Assembly (NCBI GenBank): GCA_018064305.1
Contig: JAGHVP010000064.1
Location: 1 to 11,517, forward strand
Reading direction: 5' to 3'
Source: Candidatus Equibacterium intestinale
GTDB lineage: Bacteria > Bacteroidota > Bacteroidia > Bacteroidales > UBA932
Length of the DNA stretch: 11,517 bases
Below, piece after piece: positions 1 to 6,405 of this stretch. Every line of letters starts with the position of its first letter. Positions within the stretch are counted from its first letter, which is position 1. The position numbers and the translations under genes were made by a program. The notes beneath the pieces were generated by a model that worked only from the letters and a program-made list of their open reading frames with translations, was not told where the DNA came from and did no database searches.

Positions 1-336
1 AATCTTGATTTCAAGCTGTTTCTCCGTTCCCTTCACCGTGACAGTCGTGGTACGGCTCTCGGTGGATGTGTTGGGCTCAACGGTCACGACCACTGTCTTG
101 GTCTCCATGGCCTTCGTGGTGCTGTACTTCACCCACGGGTCGGCGCATGTAACTGTGAAATCCACGTTTGCGGATACCTGCAGCTCCAGCGAGCCGCCCT
201 CCGCCCCAATCGTGTACGCTGTCTTAAGCGCGCTCATGTTCTCCGGATCCACCGGTTTCACGGGATCGTCCGGCTTGCATGATACCGCGCATGCGATGAC
301 TGCGGACATCATCAGAATGCTGAGTAATTTTTTCAT
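1..336 (-). CDS. BACON-like domain lipoprotein, N-terminal part (3' end off the window)
   Basis: The reading frame is open for 112 codons from an ATG at 336 to the window edge, so the C-terminus is missing. The protein begins MKKLLSILMMSAVIACAVSC: a lysine-rich start, a hydrophobic core and a lipobox-like AVSC with Cys20 as the likely lipidated residue. Cys20 is followed by K-P-D-D, resembling the acidic signal reported to send Bacteroidetes lipoproteins to the cell surface. Residues about 38-110 look like a BACON-type beta-sandwich: a GAEGGSLELQVSANVDFTV stretch, a W followed by short strands, then a Thr/Val-rich VVVTVEPN and SRTTTVTVKG strand pair. Such domains sit at the N-terminus of many Bacteroidetes surface glycan-binding or mucin-associated proteins. 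The function of the missing part cannot be told. The gene has its own promoter and is probably transcribed apart from yraN. The call of lipoprotein is firm; the domain name is a pattern judgement. Confidence 0.8.
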   Translation of the reverse strand, partial: MKKLLSILMMSAVIACAVSCKPDDPVKPVDPENMSALKTAYTIGAEGGSLELQVSANVDFTVTCADPWVKYSTTKAMETKTVVVTVEPNTSTESRTTTVTVKGTEKQLEIKI

Positions 337-394
337 TGTGTCTTGAATTAGTTGTTTGATTATAATATAAATGAATATTCGTAGATAAGTCTTA

Positions 395-426
395 CAAAAG
401 TAGAATGAAATTTTAAAAAAAACAAC
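395..426 (-). promoter_or_regulatory. Bacteroidetes-type promoter for the lipoprotein gene
   Basis: On the minus strand TACTTTTG (402-395) matches the Bacteroidetes -7 element TAnnTTTG. GTTG (426-423) lies 20 bases upstream, close to the -33 element TTTG at its usual 19-21 base spacing. The -33 part overlaps the last base of the yraN stop codon. A start about 7 bases after the -7 box would give a leader of roughly 50 bases before the ATG at 336. No experimental evidence is available here. Confidence 0.6.
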
Positions 427-788
427 TACAGAACGGCGTTGAAGGCGTTTGGAAGGTAATTCACATCAACTTCAGGGCCGTTCACAACCACTGTCACGAC
501 ATCAAAGATTATCTCTTTATATGTGGGATGCTGTGCATACCAGGTCTTGGCAGCACTCACCAGATTTCTGATTTTTGTACGGGATACATTCTCGACAGGA
601 TTGAACCCGACTCCCGAATGTAGTGTCTTCACCTCTACGATTCTAACCGAATCTGCATTTTCGACAATGAGATCCACTTCATAGTGACCTGCACGCCAGT
701 TACGCGCGACAAGAGAGAACCCCTCGTTTTCGAGACATTCCAACGCCAGATCCTCCCCACTTCTTCCCAACAGCCCTCTTTCGTTCAC
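426..788 (-). CDS. yraN: YraN/UPF0102 family endonuclease-like protein
   Basis: This 120-residue protein matches the YraN (UPF0102) family in length and motifs. It has the early G-x-x-GE (G8, G11-E12), then EVDLI (E37 and D39), VEVK (E52 and K54) and a late FDVV. E-x-D followed by E-x-K is the usual layout of a restriction-endonuclease-like PD-(D/E)xK fold, and family members are predicted nucleases linked to Holliday-junction or DNA processing. The exact role is not settled. The start codon is GTG at 788, immediately after the TAG that ends the doxX-like gene and in the same frame; no other start gives the conserved N-terminus. It is the last gene of the tmk-doxX-yraN cluster and depends on translation of the upstream gene or on reinitiation. 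Confidence 0.88.
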   Translation of the reverse strand: MNERGLLGRSGEDLALECLENEGFSLVARNWRAGHYEVDLIVENADSVRIVEVKTLHSGVGFNPVENVSRTKIRNLVSAAKTWYAQHPTYKEIIFDVVTVVVNGPEVDVNYLPNAFNAVL

Positions 789-2051
789 CTATTTGAAATG
801 TTTCAGTATTTTGAAAACAATAAGTTTGACAATATACCCGAGCAGCAGTGCTATGACGCACATCACCACGGTCGAACGCTGCCGGTTGCTCTCCTCGAGC
901 AATGCAAGCTCGCTGTCGGCATCATCCGCAAGATTCAGAGAAGGGTTGAAAGCCGACGGAGCTGCCCATTTCTTTATAATTCTACCTTCATCCAAATATG
1001 TCATACCGCCGTTCGAGCGGTTCAATGTCATAAGAAGTTTGCGGTCGGCAAGTCCGGGGAACGTATCGCAGGCCATAGGGTCAGTACAGAGATAATCCCC
1101 TGTTTCAACCATTCCCTCCGCATCTGCACTTTCGATATCCCCGTAAATCATGCTGGCCACAGTCATGAAGTCGAAGCCCGCATCCATGGCGCGCTGACGG
1201 AGGTTATCAATGTCCTCGTCGGAATACCTGCCATAGAATTTCTCCGGATCATATATCGACACCACAAGCAGATTCCGGCGGGAAAGGATATCGGGCGTGA
1301 TATCAGTGCCAATTACATTCTCCACATAGAAATCAGCATCGGAAGAAGATTCCGTTTCTTCACTGCCCACAGTCACCGCATCAACGAAAGTCCATGTCGA
1401 ATCGGGAAGATTGTCTATAGAGAATTCCCCCTTCTCTCCGTTTTTCTCATAAATGAATGTGGTTTCATAAGAATCACTGTCACCGGAAGGCGCGGCAGCA
1501 AGGTCGTTGCCTATGCTGAGGCTTGAAAATTCCATGACAGGCCTTACGCGGCTGACATGCACTGCAACACCAGCACCGAAAGCCACAAAAAGCAGCATGA
1601 ATATCCACTCTGCAACAGGGTGTTCGAATTCAGATATGGAACTGCGCCAGATAAAGATCACCACGGCGCATGGCAGCAGTATGAGATTCTTGAAGAATGT
1701 CTGCCAGTTGGTGAGATGGATGGCCTCACCGAAGCATCCACAGTCTGATATCGGATTGAACACTGCCAGATACAGGGTCACAAGCGTGAAGAACGACATC
1801 ACTATGAGGGTAACCCATGCCATGAACCTTATGCGCAGCCTCACAAGCATCGAGACGCCTATGGTGAATTCAAGCAGCGCAAGCGCCACTGCGGCAGGCA
1901 CCACTGCAAAATCCAGGAAGGAGAGGTGGAAAGCCTCGAAATACTCTTTGATGACAAGAGATGTCCCGACAGGGTCTATCAGTTTCAGAAATCCGGAAAA
2001 AACGAACACTGCCCCGAGAATCAGGCGGCACAGACGTGTCAGGAATTTCAT
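789..2051 (-). CDS. DoxX/MauE-like membrane protein with C-terminal extracytoplasmic domain (BT_3928-like)
   Basis: This 420-residue inner-membrane protein starts with four to five membrane segments (about residues 8-25, 48-70, 77-98, 122-137, 146-165). They include the GAVFVFSGFLKLIDP start typical of DoxX/MauE-type proteins and a DCGCFG motif (C104, C106) between segments 3 and 4. MauE relatives are thought to act in disulfide or redox handling, but this is not shown for the Bacteroidetes group. Residues about 170-390 form a soluble part. Its second half (LLVVSIYDPEKF near 261, then NRSNGGMTYLDEGRIIKKW at 344-362) resembles the degenerate thioredoxin-fold end of the BT_3928-like family, without a CxxC. 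A final helix (394-413) and a basic tail follow. The start overlaps the tmk stop as ATGA, which suggests coupled translation. Family membership is recognised by motif; the substrate is unknown. Confidence 0.82.
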   Translation of the reverse strand: MKFLTRLCRLILGAVFVFSGFLKLIDPVGTSLVIKEYFEAFHLSFLDFAVVPAAVALALLEFTIGVSMLVRLRIRFMAWVTLIVMSFFTLVTLYLAVFNPISDCGCFGEAIHLTNWQTFFKNLILLPCAVVIFIWRSSISEFEHPVAEWIFMLLFVAFGAGVAVHVSRVRPVMEFSSLSIGNDLAAAPSGDSDSYETTFIYEKNGEKGEFSIDNLPDSTWTFVDAVTVGSEETESSSDADFYVENVIGTDITPDILSRRNLLVVSIYDPEKFYGRYSDEDIDNLRQRAMDAGFDFMTVASMIYGDIESADAEGMVETGDYLCTDPMACDTFPGLADRKLLMTLNRSNGGMTYLDEGRIIKKWAAPSAFNPSLNLADDADSELALLEESNRQRSTVVMCVIALLLGYIVKLIVFKILKHFK

Positions 2052-2713
2052 AGGCGGCTCTTTATCTTTTCAAAAATCGTTACGGGATCAAGCATTCTGC
2101 CGTTTTCATCCGAGCAGTCGATGCGCTTGAAGTCAGGATCTGACTCACAGCACTCGAGATAGACGGCGCGCACCTTGCGTTGGAAGTTGATGTCTGCCTC
2201 ATGGATATCCTGCTTCCCTTCAAGATAGTCACGGTCGTCACCCTCACGGTTGTCTTTCAGACGGGCATCCACGAAATCTATCGGGACATCCAGGAAAAGG
2301 TTCAGGTCGGGACGCGGAATGCCGAACACGTTGTATTCGAGATTGAATATCCATTCACGCAGAGCCAGCGATTTTCCACGGTCTGCAAGTTTCGAAGTCT
2401 GGAATGCTATGTTTGAATAGACATAGCGGTCGAGCACGACGCAATATCCCTCATCAAGCCATCCCTTTATGATTTTTGAGGCATCTGCACGATCTTCTGC
2501 GAAAAGCAGAGCCACCAGCTGCGGATGTACAGCATCATTGCTGCCATACTCCCCTTTCAGGAAATTTGCTATCAATTCGCCGTAAACAGGCGCATCATAA
2601 CGGGGGAAGTGAAGATATTTAAGTTTTCTGCCCGATCCGGCAAGATAGTCGCACAACATTTTCAGCTGGGTAGACTTACCCGCGCCGTCCAGTCCTTCCA
2701 AAACAATCAGCAT
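2048..2713 (-). CDS. tmk: Thymidylate kinase (dTMP kinase)
   Basis: This enzyme phosphorylates dTMP to dTDP with ATP, the step feeding dTTP synthesis, in the cytoplasm. The product is 221 residues from the ATG at 2713. It opens with MLIVLEGLDGAGKST, so the P-loop GLDGAGKST is at residues 7-15. It has LLFAEDRAD (69-77), the DRY motif (95-97), PDLNLFLD (135-142) and a lid region near 155-170. The start at 2713 is preferred over an in-frame ATG at 2758. The family begins right at the first beta strand before the P-loop, and the upstream codons lie across a promoter box at 2742-2749. The stop overlaps the start of the doxX-like gene by ATGA. It is the first gene of its minus-strand cluster and is divergent from folP. 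Confidence 0.93.
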   Translation of the reverse strand: MLIVLEGLDGAGKSTQLKMLCDYLAGSGRKLKYLHFPRYDAPVYGELIANFLKGEYGSNDAVHPQLVALLFAEDRADASKIIKGWLDEGYCVVLDRYVYSNIAFQTSKLADRGKSLALREWIFNLEYNVFGIPRPDLNLFLDVPIDFVDARLKDNREGDDRDYLEGKQDIHEADINFQRKVRAVYLECCESDPDFKRIDCSDENGRMLDPVTIFEKIKSRL

Positions 2714-2733
2714 ACCGATTCTACATTTAATTA

Positions 2734-2741
2734 TATCTTTG
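2734..2741 (+). promoter_or_regulatory. -7 promoter box for folP
   Basis: TATCTTTG on the plus strand fits the Bacteroidetes -7 element TAnnTTTG. The folP ATG lies 25 bases downstream, leaving a short leader of about 15-20 bases. No good -33 TTTG is visible at the expected distance, so the assignment rests on the -7 box and on position. The box forms the left half of a perfect palindrome with the tmk box. Confidence 0.55.
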
Positions 2742-2749
2742 CAAAGATA
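2742..2749 (-). promoter_or_regulatory. -7 promoter box for the tmk cluster
   Basis: On the minus strand TATCTTTG (2749-2742) fits TAnnTTTG. The tmk ATG at 2713 is 28 bases downstream, giving a leader of about 20 bases. This placement argues against an upstream tmk start at 2758. No convincing -33 element is seen: the nearest TTTTG, at 2767-2763, is only 13 bases away. Confidence 0.55.
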
Positions 2750-2766
2750 ATTATTCATTCCACAAA

Positions 2767-3522
2767 ATGAACGAAAAGGTGAAGATAATGGGAATCGTCA
2801 ATATCAACGGCGATTCATTCTACGCTGCCAGCAGGGTCCACGGCACAGAAGAGTTCTGCTCACGCGTGAGGCAGATGCTTGACGATGGAGCAGACATCAT
2901 CGATATCGGGGCCTGTTCGTCACGGCCAGGCAGCACTTATCCAGGCTGGAGGGAGGAATGGAGAAGGCTGAGGCCCGTGCTGAAGGTGATCAGCCGCGAA
3001 TATCCTTCGGTGCGCTTTTCAATCGCCACATTTTCAAGCAGGATAGTCAGAAAGGCCTACCGCCGTATCGGGCATTTCATGGTGTATGACATATATGCAG
3101 GCGAGGCCGCCCCTGAGATGCCGCGCACCGTGGCAGAACTCGGGCTTGAATATGTAGCGATGCACAACCGCGACTGCAGCGCATCACACGACATTGCCGC
3201 GGACGTTGCCGCATATTTCAAAGAATTCGAAAAACGTGCTGAAGCTGCGGGAGTTAAGGAATGGATCCTTGACCCGGGATTCGGATTCGGCAAGGATGTG
3301 CAGCAGAATCTGGAGCTGCTTGAACGGCTGCCCGAACTGCACTCTGCCGGCCGTGAAATTCTAGTGGGCATTTCCCGTAAAAGGATGACCTACCAGCCTG
3401 CCGGCCTCACTCCGGAAGAGGCTCTGGATGAGACATGCCGCCTCCATAAAACAGCGATAGAGGGCGGTGCCCTCTATCTGCGTGTTCATGATGTAGCACA
3501 GGCAAAAGCCCTGCTGCAATAG
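2767..3522 (+). CDS. folP: Divergent dihydropteroate synthase-like protein (FolP family)
   Basis: FolP joins 6-hydroxymethyl-dihydropterin-PP to p-aminobenzoate in folate synthesis. This 251-residue protein is clearly of that TIM-barrel family: MGIVNINGDSF (8-18, with metal-binding N12), GADIIDIGACSSRPG (41-55), AMH (131-133), WILDPGFGFGK (166-176), LVGISRKRM (199-207) and LRVHDV (238-243). Several usual pterin-site residues differ. Thr-Pro after V-N-I is N14-G15, the Asp of S-I-D-T is A87, and the Asn of the N-D-I motif is Y107. MHMRG reads MHNRD, and the loop after it is short, so the protein is smaller than the usual 270-285 residues. D169, K205, R239 and H241 remain. It stands alone on the plus strand, divergent from tmk and convergent with korB. 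It may be a working but divergent FolP or a paralogue with another role; the family is certain, the activity is not. Confidence 0.82.
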   Translation: MNEKVKIMGIVNINGDSFYAASRVHGTEEFCSRVRQMLDDGADIIDIGACSSRPGSTYPGWREEWRRLRPVLKVISREYPSVRFSIATFSSRIVRKAYRRIGHFMVYDIYAGEAAPEMPRTVAELGLEYVAMHNRDCSASHDIAADVAAYFKEFEKRAEAAGVKEWILDPGFGFGKDVQQNLELLERLPELHSAGREILVGISRKRMTYQPAGLTPEEALDETCRLHKTAIEGGALYLRVHDVAQAKALLQ

Positions 3523-4539
3523 TTATCTGACTTCCCAGGTAGACCCGCTGTGCAGAAGCTCGTCCACATTGTGGACCTTTGCACCGGCCTTGACTTCCTG
3601 GAACTGCTGCTCTACATTCTCATCGTATGTGGTATCCTCGACATCCCTGATCACGCCCAGCGCAACCGGAAGCTCGGGAGCCTTCATGTCGATAAGCATA
3701 TTGTGCATGTATGTGTCCTGAGTATGGGCGTCATGCACGAGTACATCGTCTATTGTGTAACCGTCCTGACCTACCGTCACAGCTTTAATTCTGCCTCCTT
3801 CGAGCACAAGACCCTTTTCATTCTCTGCGCCGAACAGCATCTTCTCGCCATGGCGGAGGATGATGGTACGTTCTGCGCGCACTTCCTTTGCTGTGATTGC
3901 AGAGTGGGCGCCGTCGTTGAATATGACGCAGTTTGTGAGCATTTCACATACTGAAGCCCCTTTGTGCAGCGCTGCAGTCTCGAATATCTCCTGGTTGGTC
4001 TTGATGTCGACGTCAATGCCGCGGGCGAAGAAGGTTCCGCGTGCGCCAAGTACAAGCATACCGGGTGTGAAAGGATTCTCAACTGTTCCGTAAGGCGAGG
4101 TCTTGGTGACAGCACCGAACTTCGATGTGGGGCTGTACTGTCCTTTAGTCAGACCATAGATCTGGTTGTTGAACAATATAATGTTGATGACGACGTTCCT
4201 GCGGATTGCATGGATGAAATGGTTTCCACCGATTGCCAGTGCATCACCGTCGCCGCATGCCTGCCATACGCTGAGGTCGGGGCGTGCCACCTTCAAACCT
4301 GTGGAGATGGCAGTTGCACGGCCGTGTATGCTGTGGAATCCGAATGTATCCATATAGTAAGGAAGACGTGACGAGCATCCGATGCCGGATACAACCACGA
4401 ACTTTTCCTTATCAATGCCGAGGTTTTCGCTGACCTGGGGCATCGCGCGCTGGATTGCAGCCAGAACTGCGTGGTCGCCGCAGCCGGGGCACCAGCGTAC
4501 CTGCTGGTTGCTCTTGAAATCTTTTGCAGTATATTTCAT
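3523..4539 (-). CDS. korB: 2-oxoacid:ferredoxin oxidoreductase, beta subunit (2-oxoglutarate type likely)
   Basis: With KorA this subunit decarboxylates a 2-oxoacid (probably 2-oxoglutarate to succinyl-CoA, or the reverse) using CoA and ferredoxin. It carries the thiamine-PP site: GDGD (numbering from the longer start, 98-101) and the FNNQIYGLTKGQYSPTS stretch (125-141). Cluster ligands are C19 and C22 in WCPGCGD, C57 in GIGCSSR and probably C206 in NCVIFN. Two starts are possible, ATG at 4545 and ATG at 4539. I chose 4539 (338 residues) because a perfect AGGAGG ends 8 bases before it and only 2 bases before the other. It follows korA by a few bases and ends flush against the convergent folP stop. 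The substrate is inferred from similarity to KorB and could be another 2-oxoacid. Confidence 0.92.
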   Translation of the reverse strand: MKYTAKDFKSNQQVRWCPGCGDHAVLAAIQRAMPQVSENLGIDKEKFVVVSGIGCSSRLPYYMDTFGFHSIHGRATAISTGLKVARPDLSVWQACGDGDALAIGGNHFIHAIRRNVVINIILFNNQIYGLTKGQYSPTSKFGAVTKTSPYGTVENPFTPGMLVLGARGTFFARGIDVDIKTNQEIFETAALHKGASVCEMLTNCVIFNDGAHSAITAKEVRAERTIILRHGEKMLFGAENEKGLVLEGGRIKAVTVGQDGYTIDDVLVHDAHTQDTYMHNMLIDMKAPELPVALGVIRDVEDTTYDENVEQQFQEVKAGAKVHNVDELLHSGSTWEVR

Positions 4540-4547
4540 AGTCATAT

Positions 4548-4553
4548 CCTCCT
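4548..4553 (-). promoter_or_regulatory. Perfect Shine-Dalgarno site for korB
   Basis: AGGAGG on the minus strand overlaps the korA stop codon (TAG at 4554-4552). It lies 8 bases before the ATG at 4539 and 2 bases before the ATG at 4545, which favours the inner start. Such strong sites are uncommon in Bacteroidetes. Confidence 0.7.
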
Positions 4554-6387
4554 ATAGCATTTTTGAAGCCGCGTCCACTATCTCCTTGACAATGAACGGC
4601 TGTCCCTGGACTTTGTTGTACTGGTCATACTTGAACTGAGGCAGGCAGCCGCGCAGATAATTTGCAAACTGGCCGCTGTTGAGCTCACACACAAGTATCT
4701 TCTTGAACCTGCCGAACACCTCTGCGGTATTCTTGGGAAGAGGATTGATATAGTCGAAATGAGCGAGTGACACACTCCTTCCCTCAGCCTGCAGCTCTTT
4801 TGCGGCAGTGTAGAGATGGCCGTATGTTCCACCCCATCCAACGATAAGCAGTTCGCCGCTCTCCTCACCCATCACCTCAAGTTCTGGGATGAAATCTGCA
4901 ACAGCAGCAATCTTCCTTGCGCGCTGCTCAACCATATATGCATGGTTTTCAGGATCGGACGAGATGACACCTGCGGGGTTCTTCTCAAGACCTCCAACGC
5001 GGTGCTCGAGTCCAGCCTTTCCTGGAACAGCCCACTTGCGGACGAATGTCCTGGGATCTCTCTCGAACGGTTTGAACTTTTCTTCAGATGCAACTGCGAA
5101 CGGAGGCACAATCTCGGGATAATCCTTCATTGAAGGAATCTTCCAGGGCTCTGAACCGTTGCCCAGGAATCCTTCTGTCATAAGGATCACAGGCATCATG
5201 TGCTCCACTGCCAGCTTGGCCGCATTGAAAGCTGCGTTGAAACAGTCTGAAGGAGAATGTGCTGCCACGATGCATACAGGGCACTCGCCGTTGCGGCCGT
5301 AAAGGGCCTGCATGAGGTCGGTCTGCTCTGTCTTCGTGGGGATGCCGGTTGACGGGCCGCTGCGCTGTACATCCACAATAACGAGGGGAAGCTCTGTAAT
5401 CACAGCCAGGCCCATCGCCTCGCTCTTGAGGCTGAGTCCGGGACCGGAAGTGGTGGTGACAGCAAGGGCTCCGCCGTATGCTGCTCCGATGGCAGTGCAG
5501 ATTCCAGCAATTTCATCTTCTGCCTGCATTGTCTTGACATTCAAATTCTTGTGGAGGGCAAGCTCTTCAAGGATGCCGGTTGCAGGGGTGATGGGGTACG
5601 AACCGCAGAACAGCTGGAGGCCGCTCTTTTCCGCAGCAGCGATAAGGCCCCATGCGGTTGCCTGGTTGCCGTTGATGTTGCGGTAGGTGCCTTTCGGCAG
5701 GTCGGCCGGAGCAATTGTGTATGTATTGGCTATCGCCTGGATGTTGGCGGCATAGTTATATCCGTCGAACAGGACTTTCTTATTAGGCTCTACCAGCTGG
5801 GGTTTCTTCTTGCCGAACTTCTTCTCAAGATATGCGTATGTATATTCAAGAGGTCTGTTGAACATGAAGAAGCACATGCCCAGGGTGAACATGTTCTTCG
5901 AACGGAGGATTGATTTGGGGTCCAGACCGCTGTCCTTGAGGCTCTCTTTCGTAAGGGTCGAGATCGGGGCACAGATGATGTTGCGGTCTTCAACTTTAAG
6001 TTCTGTGAAGGGATTGTCGGTGGTGAAACCGGCCTTCTCCATACCGTCGGCATCGAATGAGTCGATGTCTACAATGATGGTTGCGGTAGGCTTTGCCCAT
6101 TTGGCATTCGCTTTCAAAGCCGCAGGGTTCATGGCTACAAGCACATCGCAGAAGTCACCCGGAGTGTTGACTCCTTCCCTTCCAACGTGGACCTGGAACC
6201 CCGAAACACCAGAAACCGTGCCTTGAGGGGCACGGATTTCTGCGGGATAATCAGGGAATGTCGATATTTCGTTACCATACAGCGCAGAAGCATCTGCGAA
6301 GAGTGTGCCTGTGAGCTGCATTCCGTCGCCGGAGTCACCGGCAAAACGGATTACGACGTCTTTGGCGTCAATCACCTGATGTGTCAT
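4552..6387 (-). CDS. korA: 2-oxoacid:ferredoxin oxidoreductase, fused gamma-alpha subunit
   Basis: This 611-residue subunit pairs with KorB. Residues about 10-195 form the gamma domain, opening with VVIRFAGDSGDGMQLTG. Residues about 235-600 form the alpha (pyrimidine-binding and transketolase-like) domains. The substrate-loop motif YPITPAT is at 264-270, TTSGPGLSLKSEAMG lies near 312-326, and QRSGPSTGIPTKTEQTDL at 341-358. The gamma-alpha order and length fit the two-subunit KorAB enzymes common in anaerobes of this phylum. The ATG at 6387 gives a normal N-terminus. Only 18 bases separate it from the upstream skp-like gene, and no promoter box is seen in them, so it is probably transcribed with the envelope genes. 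The stop codon lies inside the korB Shine-Dalgarno site, which suggests coupled translation. The enzyme class is firm; 2-oxoglutarate as the substrate is inferred. Confidence 0.93.
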   Translation of the reverse strand: MTHQVIDAKDVVIRFAGDSGDGMQLTGTLFADASALYGNEISTFPDYPAEIRAPQGTVSGVSGFQVHVGREGVNTPGDFCDVLVAMNPAALKANAKWAKPTATIIVDIDSFDADGMEKAGFTTDNPFTELKVEDRNIICAPISTLTKESLKDSGLDPKSILRSKNMFTLGMCFFMFNRPLEYTYAYLEKKFGKKKPQLVEPNKKVLFDGYNYAANIQAIANTYTIAPADLPKGTYRNINGNQATAWGLIAAAEKSGLQLFCGSYPITPATGILEELALHKNLNVKTMQAEDEIAGICTAIGAAYGGALAVTTTSGPGLSLKSEAMGLAVITELPLVIVDVQRSGPSTGIPTKTEQTDLMQALYGRNGECPVCIVAAHSPSDCFNAAFNAAKLAVEHMMPVILMTEGFLGNGSEPWKIPSMKDYPEIVPPFAVASEEKFKPFERDPRTFVRKWAVPGKAGLEHRVGGLEKNPAGVISSDPENHAYMVEQRARKIAAVADFIPELEVMGEESGELLIVGWGGTYGHLYTAAKELQAEGRSVSLAHFDYINPLPKNTAEVFGRFKKILVCELNSGQFANYLRGCLPQFKYDQYNKVQGQPFIVKEIVDAASKML

Positions 6388-6405
6388 ATCAATTCTGACG
6401 CTGTA

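Larger units (their letters stand above)
2734..2749. repeat. Perfect 16-bp palindrome between tmk and folP
   Basis: TATCTTTGCAAAGATA reads identically on both strands, and each half is one -7 box. The flanking bases at 2733 and 2750 do not extend it. It may be simply two promoters back to back, or also a binding site for a dimeric regulator. Confidence 0.75.

Noticed and set aside
5..346. Plus-strand reading frame of 113 codons at the left edge
   Set aside because: The minus strand here encodes a textbook lipoprotein signal peptide and a beta-sandwich domain with good codon use. The plus-strand frame is its shadow.
411..440. T-rich run after yraN as a rho-independent terminator
   Set aside because: There is a run of eight T on the minus strand, but no stable GC hairpin before it. 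The run fits the AT-rich spacer of the lipoprotein promoter better.
684..1526. Long plus-strand reading frame of 280 codons opposite yraN and the doxX-like gene
   Set aside because: It spans two real genes on the other strand, is rich in His, Cys and Arg in a shadow-like way, and shows no family motif or promoter. It is an antisense shadow.
2714..2758. N-terminal extension of tmk from the ATG at 2758
   Set aside because: It would add 15 residues before the first beta strand, and its codons lie across the -7 box at 2749-2742. The start at 2713 fits the family.
3496..3517. Possible terminator hairpin at the end of folP (GCACAGG with CCTGcTGC)
   Set aside because: The stem has a bulge, lies wholly inside the coding region and is not followed by a T-run.
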